Virus record (IMG/VR): IMGVR_UViG_3300027969_000001
Coordinates: 94,715 to 158,714 of that record
Reading direction: 5' to 3' (one strand)
DNA from: a virus
DNA: 64,000 nt
Made by a program: the position numbers and the translations under genes. Shown here piece by piece: positions 1-6,893 of the stretch (position 1 is its first letter; each line of letters begins with the position of its first letter). Under the pieces are notes generated by a model. That model saw nothing but the letters and a program-made list of their open reading frames with translations, did no database searches and was not told the DNA's origin.

Positions 1-303
1 TGGCTTGTTAATCTTTAAAGGTTTCTCAGTAAGAAAACTTTTAGCAGAAGAAAGAGTATCGTCTCCTGGCATTAAGTCAGACACATGTAGTCCAACAGAC
101 GCACATATTGCTTCTACGTCACAAGATTGACCACGATGGCAAGTGACCAGTACTCGTCCATCATCCCCTTGCCCAACGGAGAGTGAAGGGTTTGAGTCGT
201 CGTTTCTGCACGGGCATCTAGCCTGCCAGCCTGAACCAGTCTTGCGAACACCCTCAAGCCGCTGTAAAAAATTTTCTGTTATCTGAGATGCGATTACTGA
301 CAT
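1..303 (-). CDS. DNA primase, N-terminal zinc-finger part (partial)
   Basis: This gene starts at ATG 301-303 and runs off the left edge, leaving 101 codons. The translated N-terminus has the layout of a CHC2-type primase zinc finger. There is a RCPCRNDDSNPSLSV stretch (Cys pair, then a polar turn and PSLSV strand), about 20 residues later VTCHRG, then SCDVEAI. In DnaG-type and phage primase-helicase proteins this domain binds zinc and template DNA before primer synthesis. The catalytic TOPRIM part and any helicase part are outside the window, so the full architecture is unknown. It lies 18 nt downstream of the WhiB gene on the same strand and is probably co-transcribed with it. An ACAGG about 9 nt before the start could serve as ribosome binding site. 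Confidence 0.75.
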   Translation of the reverse strand, partial: MSVIASQITENFLQRLEGVRKTGSGWQARCPCRNDDSNPSLSVGQGDDGRVLVTCHRGQSCDVEAICASVGLHVSDLMPGDDTLSSAKSFLTEKPLKINKP

Positions 304-321
304 TTAGCAGGCCTGTCGTGG

Positions 322-636
322 TTAGTTTGGCAAAAGAATGTTGATTGGTTCTCGCGGTACTACGAAAATATTTAAGCGCCGACGCATTGTTTGTCTTTCA
401 CGTTCAGTCATCCCGCCCCATATCCCGAAGTGCTCATGATACAGGCCGTATGAAAGACATTCTTCCTTAACGTGACAGTCGGAACATATTTGTAAAGCAA
501 TACCGGTATTCATTCTGGCTTTTCTGTAGTTATCAGAAAAATTTCCTGGCTGAGTTTTATCAGCGTGTGGATACCAGATGTTTGGGTTAAGACCTTTGCA
601 ATCACCATCTCTTGGTGGTGTGTCAACTCTTTGCAT
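322..636 (-). CDS. whiB: WhiB-family iron-sulfur transcriptional regulator
   Basis: The protein has the WhiB signature: one early Cys (DCKGLNPNIWYP), then a ICSDCHVKEEC cluster giving CxxC and CxxxxxC spacing, then the GIWGG turn and a basic TERERQTMRRR tail. These four cysteines bind a 4Fe-4S cluster in the family, and WhiB proteins act with sigma factors. Phage copies can interfere with host WhiB function. I start at the ATG at 634-636 because GGGGAAAAG precedes it directly; an in-frame TTG at 649-651 would add five residues but has no binding site. WhiB proteins are essentially restricted to Actinobacteria and their phages, so this gene is the best host indicator in the window. It is likely in one operon with the primase. 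Confidence 0.93.
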   Translation of the reverse strand: MQRVDTPPRDGDCKGLNPNIWYPHADKTQPGNFSDNYRKARMNTGIALQICSDCHVKEECLSYGLYHEHFGIWGGMTERERQTMRRRLNIFVVPREPINILLPN

Positions 637-668
637 CTTTTCCCCGTTCAAGTAGTTAACGAAGAATA

Positions 669-1079
669 CTATCTTGCGTCAGACAGTCTTGCTACGTCGA
701 TTGAAGAAAGATATATCGTTGCGCTGCGTATAACAAGTTGACCATCAATGTCTTGAGCTTTTATGTCTACGGCGTCTTGTGATATGTTGAACTTTGCTGC
801 TATAGAAGCACGTGTTTGTTCTATGTGTAATTCTTCGTCAATCAATGTTGATTCGTAATATCTAGGAATCTTTGTATTTGCTAAAGCTTTTAACTCTGTG
901 TCTTTTTCGCTTGCGCGTAGGCACCATGCACAAGCTAAAACTTTTGTTGTTGCTGCTCTTTTACGAGACTCAACATGACCGCAAGAAAGTCTATGAAGAT
1001 AAACAAAATGACCCCATCTGCCGGTCTTCGATATTTCAATTATCTCCCTACGGGGAGCACGTCTGTGGTCGGTGGTCAT
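669..1079 (-). CDS. Hypothetical zinc-ribbon-like protein
   Basis: A 136-residue protein without a family I can name. The N-terminal half holds a possible zinc site: LSCGHVESRKRA followed by LACAWCLR, i.e. Cys-x-His and then CxxC about 15 residues later, in a basic context (RRAPRRE at the start). The C-terminal half has alternating hydrophobic and charged segments typical of a small alpha/beta fold. The start is ATG 1077-1079; there is no Shine-Dalgarno sequence, but a TATTGT box ends 6 nt upstream, consistent with a leaderless transcript. It precedes the WhiB gene on the same strand, so a nucleic-acid or regulatory role is possible but unproven. Confidence 0.7.
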   Translation of the reverse strand: MTTDHRRAPRREIIEISKTGRWGHFVYLHRLSCGHVESRKRAATTKVLACAWCLRASEKDTELKALANTKIPRYYESTLIDEELHIEQTRASIAAKFNISQDAVDIKAQDIDGQLVIRSATIYLSSIDVARLSDAR

Positions 1080-1085
1080 TTAACC

Positions 1086-1091
1086 ACAATA
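1086..1091 (-). promoter_or_regulatory. -10 box TATTGT for leaderless start at 1079
   Basis: On the minus strand TATTGT is followed by six bases and the ATG of the zinc-ribbon gene; no ribosome binding site is present. The geometry puts the transcription start at the A of ATG. Confidence 0.45.
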
Positions 1092-1108
1092 CATCAATAA
1101 GTCAATGC

Positions 1109-1447
1109 TTATTTGAGGCGAAGAATCTTACGAATCCAGCTTTTCTTCTTTTTTACTTCAGAAGCAAATGTGACGTTAATTTTCTCAACTACATCGTCAA
1201 CCTCGTCAAAAAAGATTCGAACTACTTCTTCTTTAACAGGGTCTGCCAAAGTAATTAATTCGTCGTCAAACTCAACAGCAATCGCTGTGGCTGATTTCTT
1301 TTTAGGAGCGGTCTTAGCAGCGGCAGCTTTTTTCGCCGGAGCTGGTTTAGGGGAACTCTTTTTTGGAGCAGCCTTTTTTGAAGTTGTTGCCTTTTTGGCG
1401 ACCTGCTTCTTTGGGGATGTTTTCTGTGTGGTTTTTTTCTGAGCCAT
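1109..1447 (-). CDS. Lys/Ala-rich histone-tail-like protein
   Basis: A 112-residue protein. Its first half is low-complexity Lys/Ala/Pro (repeats such as PKKQVAKKATTSKKAAPKK), like histone H1 tails and the C-terminal tails of actinobacterial HU proteins. The second half is an acidic-hydrophobic segment (VEFDDELITLADPVKEEVV) followed by a basic end (KKKKSWIRKILRLK). The tail suggests binding to DNA or RNA; the remaining part matches no domain I recognise. I choose the ATG at 1445-1447 because the residues before it do not fit the composition of the protein, and a TAGAGT box ends 7 nt upstream. An ATG at 1478-1480 would add eleven residues. The gene opens the leftward operon, divergent from the gene at 1537. 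Confidence 0.7.
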   Translation of the reverse strand: MAQKKTTQKTSPKKQVAKKATTSKKAAPKKSSPKPAPAKKAAAAKTAPKKKSATAIAVEFDDELITLADPVKEEVVRIFFDEVDDVVEKINVTFASEVKKKKSWIRKILRLK

Positions 1448-1454
1448 GGGGAAT

Positions 1455-1460
1455 ACTCTA
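1455..1460 (-). promoter_or_regulatory. -10 box TAGAGT for leaderless start at 1447
   Basis: Minus-strand TAGAGT, seven bases, then ATG. It supports the shorter start of the Lys/Ala-rich gene. Confidence 0.4.
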
Positions 1461-1524
1461 ATACACCGGTATGTCGTCATGGCGGAACCAATAACTCTTT
1501 ACGGCCTGAAGTGCATGCATTGCT

Positions 1525-1530
1525 TAGTAT
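1525..1530 (+). promoter_or_regulatory. -10 box TAGTAT for leaderless start at 1537
   Basis: TAGTAT is followed by six bases and the ATG at 1537. No Shine-Dalgarno spacing fits. It lies in the 89-base divergent gap between the leftward and rightward early genes. Confidence 0.5.
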
Positions 1531-1536
1531 CTAGGG

Positions 1537-2169
1537 ATGGAAGAGCATGTAAATGATATTAGTAAAATGGCACTTGCTCTCACCTCTGCCCAAATGGCAA
1601 AGGATTTGGCAATTTCTGAATTTGGTCTGGGCGAAGACGTTTCTATGCACTTTATGTCCTGGGACGACTCGTATTTAAGGGCTATTTGTCAAATGGGCGA
1701 GGCCCTGTCCAAGAAAAGCCCTGAAGAACGATTTATTCAAGCCAGAAGTCTTTGTTTAATTCTACGCAAATACTGGTGGTCAACGGCCATTACTATGGTT
1801 TCTGAAGGGTACTGCTCGCTAGATAACGAGAAAACCAAGGGAATGGACCTCTCTGTGGCTTTTGCCGACGCCGCACTGCCTGTATACGAATGCATAACCG
1901 TCAGTCATGTTGGCTCAGACGAGGATGGCAACGTACTGCCGATATCCATGGTTGCAGCCCCTTACAAGGTTGGTCTTGGGAGGAAGGTCACGTGGAACGA
2001 AGTTCTCGTATATCCAGAAATAGCCGAGAACTACATAAAACAGACAAAATACCCAACAATGCTTAAAAACGTCATGTTTGAAGACGTGGAGGAAGTGGCT
2101 AATCCGGCTGTACTGACTGACATGAGGCAGGAAATCGCATCCCTAGGTTTCCTTATGCAAGAATTTTAA
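1537..2169 (+). CDS. Hypothetical protein, 210 aa
   Basis: I do not recognise the family. The protein is acidic, with a predicted helical N-terminal two thirds (segments such as SAQMAKDLAISEFG and PEERFIQARSLCLILRKYWW) and a strand-rich region around SMVAAPYKVGLGRKVTWNEV. It has no transmembrane segment and no cysteine cluster. It is the first gene of the rightward early group, beginning with an apparently leaderless ATG. The next gene follows after 14 bases but carries its own -10-like box. Being near nrdJ, WhiB and primase suggests early or middle expression; no function is inferred. Confidence 0.75.
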   Translation: MEEHVNDISKMALALTSAQMAKDLAISEFGLGEDVSMHFMSWDDSYLRAICQMGEALSKKSPEERFIQARSLCLILRKYWWSTAITMVSEGYCSLDNEKTKGMDLSVAFADAALPVYECITVSHVGSDEDGNVLPISMVAAPYKVGLGRKVTWNEVLVYPEIAENYIKQTKYPTMLKNVMFEDVEEVANPAVLTDMRQEIASLGFLMQEF

Positions 2170-2172
2170 ATA

Positions 2173-2178
2173 TACACT
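2173..2178 (+). promoter_or_regulatory. -10 box TACACT for leaderless start at 2184
   Basis: TACACT lies in the 14-base gap after the gene ending at 2169, with five bases before ATG 2184. No Shine-Dalgarno sequence is present. Confidence 0.35.
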
Positions 2179-2183
2179 TAATT

Positions 2184-2513
2184 ATGAGCGCATTTTATAA
2201 TACTGAATCATTTCAGGAAGACCATCTTTTCAGGAATTCTTCCGATGGAATAAGAATTACAAGAGCGGATAGGTCCCCGTGTCCGGTGTGTGGGCATCCA
2301 ACCGGAGACTGTGTTGGGGACAGCGGACCGCCAACAATAATATTCGGATACGACACGCATTCAACGCTTGATGATAAAACAACGTTCTTAATTACTGAAG
2401 ACATTTTTGACGAAGTTGAGATAGCTCCAGGAATAAAAACGCGACTACTTATCCACAGGAAGGGAAAAACAATTCCTTTTGAAAAAGCCGTAGAGCTAGG
2501 TCTCGTAGATTAA
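2184..2513 (+). CDS. Hypothetical protein with CPVCGHPTGDC motif, 109 aa
   Basis: A small protein whose centre holds CPVCGHPTGDC, a compact CxxC-x-H-x(3)-C arrangement that looks like a zinc site. It is followed by a strand-rich C-terminal half ending in an RKGKTIPFEKAVELGLVD helix. Proteins with this CPVCGHP pattern are, from my general knowledge, common among actinobacteriophage early genes and remain without assigned function. Possible roles are DNA or RNA binding or a structural zinc module. The start is ATG 2184, apparently leaderless. The ORF ends 96 nt before nrdJ. Confidence 0.75.
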   Translation: MSAFYNTESFQEDHLFRNSSDGIRITRADRSPCPVCGHPTGDCVGDSGPPTIIFGYDTHSTLDDKTTFLITEDIFDEVEIAPGIKTRLLIHRKGKTIPFEKAVELGLVD

Positions 2514-2609
2514 ATAATTACGTCGACGCTAGACCTTTTCATTATTCATTCCTGCGCTACACTCTATCCCTACACCTCATCAACGATGAACTAGACGATA
2601 GGAATTAAG

Positions 2610-4535
2610 ATGCCATTTATTGACGACGCTTTCGTTAATGCTTACGCAGTAAAGCAAGCCCCATGGGGCTTTAACGGTATGGGGGAGATTGTTTTTCTTC
2701 GTACATATAGTCGCAAGAAAGATAACGGGAACATTGAAACATGGCCTGAAACAATTCAGAGAGTAATCAATGGCGCTCTTGAAATAGGTGTTCCGTATAC
2801 GCAGGAACAAGCAGAAGAACTGTTTGACCATATGTTTAATTTACGTTGCTCCATGAGTGGTCGCGCGCTATGGCAACTCGGTACGCCAATGGTTTCTAAG
2901 TTTGGTGGAGCTTCACTCAATAACTGCTACTTCACTAATATTGAAAAAGTTGAAGACTTCGAACTTCTTTTCGACTACTTAATGCTTGGCGGTGGCGTTG
3001 GCTTTTCCGTTGAACGCTCCAAGATTCACGACTTGCCAAAAGTTAAGGGTGGCGTAGTCATTACTCAAGAACGTTCTAATGATGCTGACATCATTGTCCC
3101 AGATAGCCGTCAAGGGTGGCGTAGACTTTTGCACAGTGTTCTTAAGTCGTACTTCGATACGGGGAGAAGCTTTTCTTACTCAACAATCTTGATTCGCGAA
3201 TACGGCGCTCCACTTAAAGCTTTCGGTGGTACGGCAAGCGGTCCTGGTGCGCTGATTGACGGTATTGCTGATATTTGCAAAGTAATGGATAACCGTGTAG
3301 GAAAGAAGCTTAGGTCTGTAGATGTTTTGGATATTTGCAACATTATTGGTCGCATTGTTGTTTCCGGCTCGTCACGTCGGTCCGCGCAAATAGCAATGGG
3401 TGACCCTGATGATGTCCTTTTTCTTCGTGCAAAGAATTGGTCATCAGGAAGTGTTCCTGCATGGAGAGCAAACAGCAACAACTCGCTCTATGCGGATGGT
3501 TACGATGAACTGAGCACTGAACTGTGGAAGGGCTACGACGGTTCTGGAGAGCCTTACGGCTTGGTGAACAGAAAGCTCGCCCGTACCTATGGTCGCCTTG
3601 GCGAGCGCCGTGTCGATAATTCTATTGAGGGTTTTAATCCATGTGCAGAGATTGCTCTTGCTGACGGAGAGTCGTGCAACCTTGCAACAATATTCTTGCC
3701 CAATATTGAATCGTTGGCGCAGTTCTTGTCAATATCAAAACTTCTCTACATGGCACAGAAGCAGATAACGCGTCTTGCTTACCCATACGAGAAGACCACG
3801 AATATTGTGCGTCAGAATGCTCGTCTTGGACAGAGCGTAACTGGAGTTCTTCAGTCAACAGAAAAACAAGTTTCTTGGTTGTCTCAGGCATATGAACACC
3901 TTCGTCAGTTTGACGCTGAGTATTCAGCCGAGCACGGATTCCCGCAGTCCATCAGAATGACCACCGTACAGCCCTCTGGGACGCTCTCCCTGCTGCCTGG
4001 AGTAACGCCGGGCATACATCCGGCATTCGCCCCTTATTATGTCCGTAGAGTGCGTTTTGGCTCCAATGACCCGCTTATTGACGCCTGCCGCAAGCGTGGC
4101 TACAAGGTTCAGTGGGATATCGGTTTGGACGGTCGCGAAGACCACACCAGACAGGTCATCGACTTCCCATGCATGTCACCAGAAGGCTCAATTTTGGCCA
4201 AGGACATGACCGCAGTTGAACAGCTTGAATGGGTGAAAAAGATGCAGACAGATTGGGCAGACAATGCCGTATCTGTAACCGTCTATTACCGTAAGGAAGA
4301 GCTGGAAGAAATCAAGACATGGTTGTCAAAGAATTACGACAAGAGCGTTAAGTCAGTTTCATTCTTGCTTCACTCGGACCATAACTTCGTACTCCCTCCA
4401 TACGAGGAAATAACAAAAGAAGCGTACGAGAAGCTTGTAGCAAAGATTGACTTCACTATTCCTTTGGTTCAAAATAGTTTTGAAGGAACCGTAGACCTTG
4501 AAGATTGTGCAACTGGTGCTTGTCCGATAAAGTAG
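2610..4535 (+). CDS. nrdJ: Class II (adenosylcobalamin-dependent) ribonucleotide reductase
   Basis: The enzyme reduces ribonucleotides to deoxyribonucleotides for phage DNA synthesis, using coenzyme B12 instead of a small radical subunit. The sequence shows the expected sites: NNCYF (Cys106), the NPCAEI loop (Cys345, Glu347) with a second cysteine at ESCNL (Cys356), LMLGGGVGFSVERS, and the C-terminal redox pair DCATGACPIK (Cys633, Cys638). The overall pattern matches the monomeric Lactobacillus-type ribonucleoside-triphosphate reductase. At 641 residues it is about 100 shorter than the Lactobacillus enzyme, but both ends are intact. No intein or intron interrupts it. The start has AGGA about 8 nt upstream. 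No nrdA/B or thioredoxin gene is nearby, so host reductants are presumably used. Two HNH genes follow immediately. Confidence 0.95.
   Translation: MPFIDDAFVNAYAVKQAPWGFNGMGEIVFLRTYSRKKDNGNIETWPETIQRVINGALEIGVPYTQEQAEELFDHMFNLRCSMSGRALWQLGTPMVSKFGGASLNNCYFTNIEKVEDFELLFDYLMLGGGVGFSVERSKIHDLPKVKGGVVITQERSNDADIIVPDSRQGWRRLLHSVLKSYFDTGRSFSYSTILIREYGAPLKAFGGTASGPGALIDGIADICKVMDNRVGKKLRSVDVLDICNIIGRIVVSGSSRRSAQIAMGDPDDVLFLRAKNWSSGSVPAWRANSNNSLYADGYDELSTELWKGYDGSGEPYGLVNRKLARTYGRLGERRVDNSIEGFNPCAEIALADGESCNLATIFLPNIESLAQFLSISKLLYMAQKQITRLAYPYEKTTNIVRQNARLGQSVTGVLQSTEKQVSWLSQAYEHLRQFDAEYSAEHGFPQSIRMTTVQPSGTLSLLPGVTPGIHPAFAPYYVRRVRFGSNDPLIDACRKRGYKVQWDIGLDGREDHTRQVIDFPCMSPEGSILAKDMTAVEQLEWVKKMQTDWADNAVSVTVYYRKEELEEIKTWLSKNYDKSVKSVSFLLHSDHNFVLPPYEEITKEAYEKLVAKIDFTIPLVQNSFEGTVDLEDCATGACPIK
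4528..4533 (+). promoter_or_regulatory. -10 box TAAAGT for leaderless start at 4540
   Basis: TAAAGT overlaps the end of nrdJ (its last codons and the stop) and sits six bases before ATG 4540, so the HNH gene may have its own promoter. Confidence 0.3.
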
Positions 4536-4539
4536 TGGC

Positions 4540-5169
4540 ATGGCAGGAAGAAAACCAATCCCAGAAGAAGAACGTTTTTGGGAGAAAGTAGATAAATCCG
4601 GACCTAATCCAGATTTTCCGGATTGCTGGGAATGGACTGCGAACAGGGTGAAAACATATGGTATGTTTTCGTGCAAGCGAAATGGAATAAATAAAAAAGT
4701 CCAAACGCATAAATACATTTGGGAAAAACTAAATGGCACTGTTCCTGAGGGGTTGGAAGTTTGCCATCTTTGCAATAACCCACCATGCGTTCGCCCTGAC
4801 CATCTTGAGGTTGGAACTCGCTCCCATAATCAACGTTATTCAGTTGTGCACGGGAACCATAAGGAAAGCAGAAAAACACACTGCAAACACGGGCATCTCT
4901 ACGATGAAGAAAACACAATTCACAAAATCAGTAAACGTACCGGTTTTTACACACGAGATTGTAAGGCTTGCCACAAGAGGTGGAAGAAAGAGCGCTTTGC
5001 GCGCAGGCGTGAGGAAAAGGGAATAGAGCCTAAAAAACCAAACCACTGCAGAAAAGGTCACGACTTTGGTGTTTACGGGGAAAAGTGGTACGTGAAAAAA
5101 AGCGGACGAAAGTATCGGACGTGCGCGGAGTGCATGCGAATCAGAAATGAAAAGAAAAAAAATGGCTAA
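4540..5169 (+). CDS. HNH endonuclease with C-terminal zinc-binding repeats
   Basis: A 209-residue HNH nuclease of the homing type. The core CHLCNNPPCVRPDHLEVGT supplies the HNH metal site together with two Cys pairs typical of the HNH_3-like zinc form. The N-terminal block EERFWEKVDKSG with DCWEWTA is the usual lead-in. Two Cys/His modules follow, THCKHGHLY...DCKACHKRW and NHCRKGHDF...TCAECMRIR, likely DNA-recognition zinc knuckles. The gene begins 4 nt after the nrdJ stop and overlaps the next HNH gene by 8 nt. As is common for free-standing phage homing genes, it may cut phages lacking it near nrdJ. The catalytic residues look intact. Confidence 0.9.
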   Translation: MAGRKPIPEEERFWEKVDKSGPNPDFPDCWEWTANRVKTYGMFSCKRNGINKKVQTHKYIWEKLNGTVPEGLEVCHLCNNPPCVRPDHLEVGTRSHNQRYSVVHGNHKESRKTHCKHGHLYDEENTIHKISKRTGFYTRDCKACHKRWKKERFARRREEKGIEPKKPNHCRKGHDFGVYGEKWYVKKSGRKYRTCAECMRIRNEKKKNG

Positions 5170-5722
5170 GAACTTGCCGCTCATTGAAAGATTTTTCCAG
5201 AAGGTCGATAAGTCTGGTAGCGAGGCGTATCCGGATTGCTGGATTTGGAAAGGCGGAAGGACGAGCAAGGATTATGGCTCTTTCAAGTACTATCAAGACA
5301 GGCCGGCGATTGGGTCGCATGTTTCAAGTCACCTATTCCATATAGGGGAAGTACCAAAAGGAATGCTTGTCTGTCACCATTGTGATAATCCACCGTGCGT
5401 TAATCCTAAACATCTTTTTCTAGATACGAATTCAGGAAACATGAAGGATATGTTTAAAAAAGGAAGAAATGGCTCTTCTACAAAAAAACAAACTCACTGT
5501 AAAAAAGGTCATTCTTTTGAGGAGTTTGAGCCTCTTGTTTACATCAAGAAGCAGGGCAGGCAAATTGGTGAAGAATACAGAACCTGCAGGGAATGCAAGC
5601 GCATCAATGACTCAAAAAGAAGAGGGAAGAACCTTGAATACATGCGCGAGTACAATCTTAAAAATAAAGATAAATTGAACGAACAGCAGAGAAACCTGTA
5701 TCATGCTCGAAAGAGTAAATAA
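5162..5722 (+). CDS. Second HNH endonuclease, paralogue of the preceding gene
   Basis: A 186-residue nuclease aligned along its length with the upstream protein: IERFFQKVDKSG, DCWIWKGG, then CHHCDNPPCVNPKHLFLDT as HNH/zinc core. Only one C-terminal module follows (THCKKGHSF...TCRECKRIN), then a basic tail rich in Lys, Arg, Asn and Gln. I start at the ATG at 5162 because MAKNLP aligns with the upstream paralogue's N-terminus; an ATG at 5147 would add KRKK. The pair probably arose by tandem duplication followed by loss of one module. Eight bases past its stop begins a tRNA gene. Homing at nrdJ or at the tRNA genes is possible. Confidence 0.88.
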   Translation: MAKNLPLIERFFQKVDKSGSEAYPDCWIWKGGRTSKDYGSFKYYQDRPAIGSHVSSHLFHIGEVPKGMLVCHHCDNPPCVNPKHLFLDTNSGNMKDMFKKGRNGSSTKKQTHCKKGHSFEEFEPLVYIKKQGRQIGEEYRTCRECKRINDSKRRGKNLEYMREYNLKNKDKLNEQQRNLYHARKSK

Positions 5723-5730
5723 ATCATCTA

Positions 5731-5802
5731 GCCTTTATAGTTAAATGGATATAACAAGAAACTTCTAATTTCTCGTTCTAGGTTCGATTCCTAGTGGAGG
5801 CA
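5731..5802 (+). tRNA. tRNA-Arg (TCT)
   Basis: The 72-base cloverleaf is complete: acceptor GCCTTTA with TGGAGGC (two G-T pairs), D stem GTTA/TAAC, anticodon stem AGAAA/TTTCT around loop CTTCTAA (anticodon TCT), and T stem CTAGG/CCTAG around TTCGATT. The discriminator is A and no CCA is encoded. It reads AGA, a codon used often in the tail genes of this window. Confidence 0.9.
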
Positions 5803-5884
5803 CGTAATGTGGTGCTAGAATGCTCCACACGGGGGACTGCGTGTATAACGCGTCTTAAACGACACTGTGGTGTGCCCTGTTATT

Positions 5885-5961
5885 TGGCAAGTAGCTCAGT
5901 TTGGCAGAGCAAGGGACTGTTAATCCCTGGGTCGTAGGTTCGAGCCCTACCTTGCCAGCCA
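5885..5961 (+). tRNA. tRNA-Asn (GTT), CCA encoded
   Basis: Acceptor TGGCAAG pairs with CTTGCCA, the D stem is GCTC/GAGC, the anticodon stem AGGGA/TCCCT encloses CTGTTAA (anticodon GTT), and the T stem GTAGG/CCTAC encloses TTCGAGC. Discriminator G and a genomically encoded CCA complete it. The D and T arms are close to bacterial consensus. Confidence 0.93.
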
Positions 5962-5986
5962 GCACAAAAGAGAGGCAGTAACGTCA

Positions 5987-6352
5987 ATGAGAGAAATAGG
6001 AAAAGATGAGTCGTTTTCTCACATCCTTGAGCGGTTTAGTGAAGAAAATACTTGGGTACATATCGACTGTTTCCCAGGCTGGGCTGGATTAATTTTGGAC
6101 ACCGATGCGCAATTGGCCAAGATTGACCCAGACTATAAGGTTTTGCAGATAAAACAAAAGTTTGGTCGTCTTCGCTATTACTTTAAGCCATCAAAAGATT
6201 CACTGCTTCCTAAAATGAATAGAGTTACAGTGAAGGCTGAGTCGATTTCAGGTGGCGTATGTGAGATTTGTGGAGCACGTGGGCAGGTCCAAAATCTTGG
6301 TGGTTCTTTATTTGTTCAGGCTTTGTGCATGAAACACAAGTTCGGTTATTAA
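5987..6352 (+). CDS. Conserved phage hypothetical protein, 121 aa
   Basis: The sequence GWAGLILDTDAQLAKID followed by QIKQKFGRLRYYFKPS and a C-terminal CEICGARG...CMKHK zinc-like motif resembles a small protein scattered through many phage genomes, with no function known to me. The centre is probably an alpha/beta unit; the CxxC and later Cys-x-x-His could hold zinc. The start is ATG 5987 with AGAGG about 11 nt upstream, 25 nt after tRNA-Asn. Its stop overlaps the stop of the convergent dps gene by four bases, so the two transcripts meet tail to tail with no separate terminator visible. Confidence 0.75.
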   Translation: MREIGKDESFSHILERFSEENTWVHIDCFPGWAGLILDTDAQLAKIDPDYKVLQIKQKFGRLRYYFKPSKDSLLPKMNRVTVKAESISGGVCEICGARGQVQNLGGSLFVQALCMKHKFGY

Positions 6353-6888
6353 AATCTATTAGCTTTTTGTATGCCGAGGCTTGCGCGAAGTTGCCATGCC
6401 CATTTTTGGGATGAATCAATTCTTTCTGCAATGAAGTTTGCAACACCCTGCTCGTTCATGTCATTGGCTATTGTGAAAACTTCTTTAAGCTCCATAATGT
6501 GTTCATTAATAGCTTTAAGCAATTCGGTACTCATTTCTTGTGGTGAGTCACCTTCTGAGATATCAAACTCCTCAATGGTTTTCATCTGAGCAAATCTTGA
6601 CATATGAAATGGTGCATCATAACCAAGCTTGAGAATTAATTCAGCAGTTGGGTCTACTGCTCCAAAGAAGTCTTCATAGATGTTTGCATATAGCTCATGA
6701 TATTGCGGGAAGTCTGGTCCTTTTACGTTCCAGTGAATACCATGCGTCTCGTGGTACAGGGTAAAAGTATTAGCCAAAAGTACCCCTAGCGCCGCAATCA
6801 ATGGGTTAGCCCCAGTTGTGCGCTTGTTGTCTTGTATCTTGTCTTGAATCATTTGCAGTTCTTCGTAGAGATTATCTTCAGCAGCCAT
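6349..6888 (-). CDS. dps: Dps-like miniferritin
   Basis: A 179-residue ferritin-like protein of the Dps group, which forms dodecamers that oxidise and store iron and can protect DNA. The inter-subunit ferroxidase residues keep Dps spacing: His52 in GIHWNVKG, His64 in YHELY, then Asp79 and Glu83 in VDPTAE (12, 15 and 4 residues apart, as in Listeria Dps). The N-terminal extension is short and not strongly basic, so DNA binding is uncertain. It is the last gene of the leftward array, 5 nt after the gene at 6894-7358. A Dps gene in a phage is unusual; protection of phage DNA from peroxide or iron handling in the infected cell are plausible roles. Confidence 0.92.
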   Translation of the reverse strand: MAAEDNLYEELQMIQDKIQDNKRTTGANPLIAALGVLLANTFTLYHETHGIHWNVKGPDFPQYHELYANIYEDFFGAVDPTAELILKLGYDAPFHMSRFAQMKTIEEFDISEGDSPQEMSTELLKAINEHIMELKEVFTIANDMNEQGVANFIAERIDSSQKWAWQLRASLGIQKANRF

Positions 6889-6893
6889 GGCTA

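Noticed and set aside
2610-4535. An intein or intron in nrdJ
   Set aside because: The reading frame is continuous, catalytic motifs are in normal order, and no splice-junction residues or HINT blocks are visible.
5803-5884. A third tRNA between the two called tRNAs
   Set aside because: No seven-base acceptor stem or TTCGA loop could be built in the spacer.
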